13,776 nt of DNA, taken from Thermogutta sp. GTDB lineage: Bacteria > Planctomycetota > Planctomycetia > Pirellulales > Thermoguttaceae. The notes below the pieces were generated by a model that saw only the letters and a program-made list of their open reading frames with translations, made no database searches and was not told where the DNA came from. The position numbers and the translations under genes were made by a program. Every line of letters begins with the position of its first letter. The first letter of the stretch is position 1. Where the stretch lies: the NCBI RefSeq assembly GCF_014359955.1, contig NZ_JACIYL010000025.1:1-13776 (forward strand), read 5' to 3'. Shown here one piece after another: positions 12,863-13,776 of the stretch.

Positions 12863-13776
12863 TTACGCATCAGGTACTTCTTCGATCATGGGTTCGGAGA
12901 GCTGGGCCTGCTCCTCTCTCCGATGAGATGGACTGGCCTCAGAGTTCCGCTCCCTCCGCGGCGATCGCCCCTCGTAGGCATCAACAATCGCCTGAACGAG
13001 GGGATGCCGGACAATGTCTGCCCTGGTCAACTCAACCTGCGCGATTCCCGGAATATGCCGAAGTCTCGTCCACGCATCGACCAACCCACTCTTCGTGTGG
13101 GGAGGAAGATCGATCTGGGTCGTGTCCCCCGACACAACAATCTTGGACTGATGCCCCATCCGTGTGAGGAACATTTTCATCTGGGCCACGGTGGTATTCT
13201 GGGCTTCATCCAGGATCATGAACGCCTCGTTCAGTGTACGGCCACGCATATACGCGAGGGGCAGCACTTCTATGCGTTCCTCCTCAGCGTAGCGAGCCGC
13301 CACGTCGTACCCCACCATGTCCCGGAGTGCATCCATGAGCGGTCGGAGGTACGGTGAAATTTTCGCCTGAAGATCTCCTGGCAGGAATCCCAGGCTCTCT
13401 CCGGCTTCAACGGCGGGTCGCGTGAGGACAACCTTGCGAATCCGCTGCTCACGGAGGGCCGCCACCGCCATCGCCACAGCCAGGTAAGTCTTGCCCGTAC
13501 CCGCCGGTCCGATGCAGAATACAATATCGTGCTTTTGGATGGCCGACACATATCGGGCCTGTCCGGGCGTGCGCGGATAGACGCGACGCCCGCCGAATAC
13601 CTCAATGGGGGGGACGTCTTCCTGAATCGGGCCTGCTCTCACCTCCAACAAGAGACGGCGAACCTCCTCAGGTGCTACCGACCCGTTGCGACGGACGAGC
13701 GATTGCAGACGCTCCAGGATTTCAGTGGCCTGGAGAACTGCGGCGTCTTCCCCGCTGACATAGATCTTATTGTTGT
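12863..13776 (-). CDS. phoH: PhoH-family ATPase (5' end outside the window)
   Basis: 303 residues are visible; the frame is open to the right edge, so roughly 15-40 N-terminal residues are missing by comparison with the usual length of about 320-350. A TTG at 13651 is not the real start: 41 upstream residues belong to the conserved N-terminal region (KIYVSGEDAAVLQATEILER). The Walker A motif GPAGTGKT is encoded at 13487-13510, followed by VVLTRPAVEAGESLGFLPGD, the Walker B segment FMILDEAQNTT and the SGDTTQIDLP motif. All are intact. PhoH/YbeZ proteins are cytoplasmic ATPases linked to YbeY and rRNA/ribosome maturation in other bacteria; the biochemical role is only partly known. The C-terminal 40 residues are a charged tail. 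It is followed 78 nt later by pgpH; ybeY, the third common member of this cluster, is not in the window. Confidence 0.95.
   Translation of the reverse strand, partial: NNKIYVSGEDAAVLQATEILERLQSLVRRNGSVAPEEVRRLLLEVRAGPIQEDVPPIEVFGGRRVYPRTPGQARYVSAIQKHDIVFCIGPAGTGKTYLAVAMAVAALREQRIRKVVLTRPAVEAGESLGFLPGDLQAKISPYLRPLMDALRDMVGYDVAARYAEEERIEVLPLAYMRGRTLNEAFMILDEAQNTTVAQMKMFLTRMGHQSKIVVSGDTTQIDLPPHTKSGLVDAWTRLRHIPGIAQVELTRADIVRHPLVQAIVDAYEGRSPRRERNSEASPSHRREEQAQLSEPMIEEVPDA

Overview
The window looks like chromosomal DNA from a planctomycete. The main reasons are a DUF1559 pseudopilin with an H-X9-DG C-terminus, a DUF3467 protein, several CRTAC1/ASPIC-UnbV lipoproteins with TPR partners, and the planctomycete form of a 7TM-HD phosphohydrolase next to phoH. 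Many genes lack a clear Shine-Dalgarno site. A Pirellulales/Thermogutta-like origin is my guess from remembered protein sequences; it is not proven here. No tRNA, rRNA, CRISPR array, insertion sequence or phage gene was seen.

Left part (1-2040): the last 46 codons of a leucine-rich-repeat protein, then a DUF1559 type II pseudopilin-like protein with a strong ribosome binding site. A cluster of RNA hairpins follows, including a perfect 13-bp stem, then a small lipoprotein gene, which ends at a rho-independent terminator (about 2003-2040).

Centre (2043-10348): immediately after the terminator lies a good sigma70-like promoter and one five-gene plus-strand operon: TPR-1, CRTAC-A, CRTAC-B, TPR-2, CRTAC-C. 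Gene spacing runs from a 4-bp overlap to 56 nt. The three CRTAC proteins are clear paralogues. Each has a secretion signal with a Cys-Arg junction (probable lipoproteins), exactly seven Asp-x-Asp/Asn-x-Asp-Gly loops (probable seven-bladed propellers) and a C-terminal ASPIC/UnbV domain. The two TPR proteins are also related to each other and each has one N-terminal membrane anchor. The simplest reading is an extracytoplasmic assembly of TPR scaffolds and calcium-loaded propeller lipoproteins, of unknown function. The last gene reads straight through a perfect 12-bp terminator hairpin that follows an A7 tract, and overlaps the convergent gene tail to tail.

Right part (10328-13776, minus strand): phoH (5' end off the window), a pgpH-like 7TM-HD phosphohydrolase and a DUF3467 gene. 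phoH and the HD phosphohydrolase are neighbours in many bacteria. Here the HD protein keeps its HD catalytic residues and membrane segments, but the large extracytoplasmic sensor domain of the family is almost absent.
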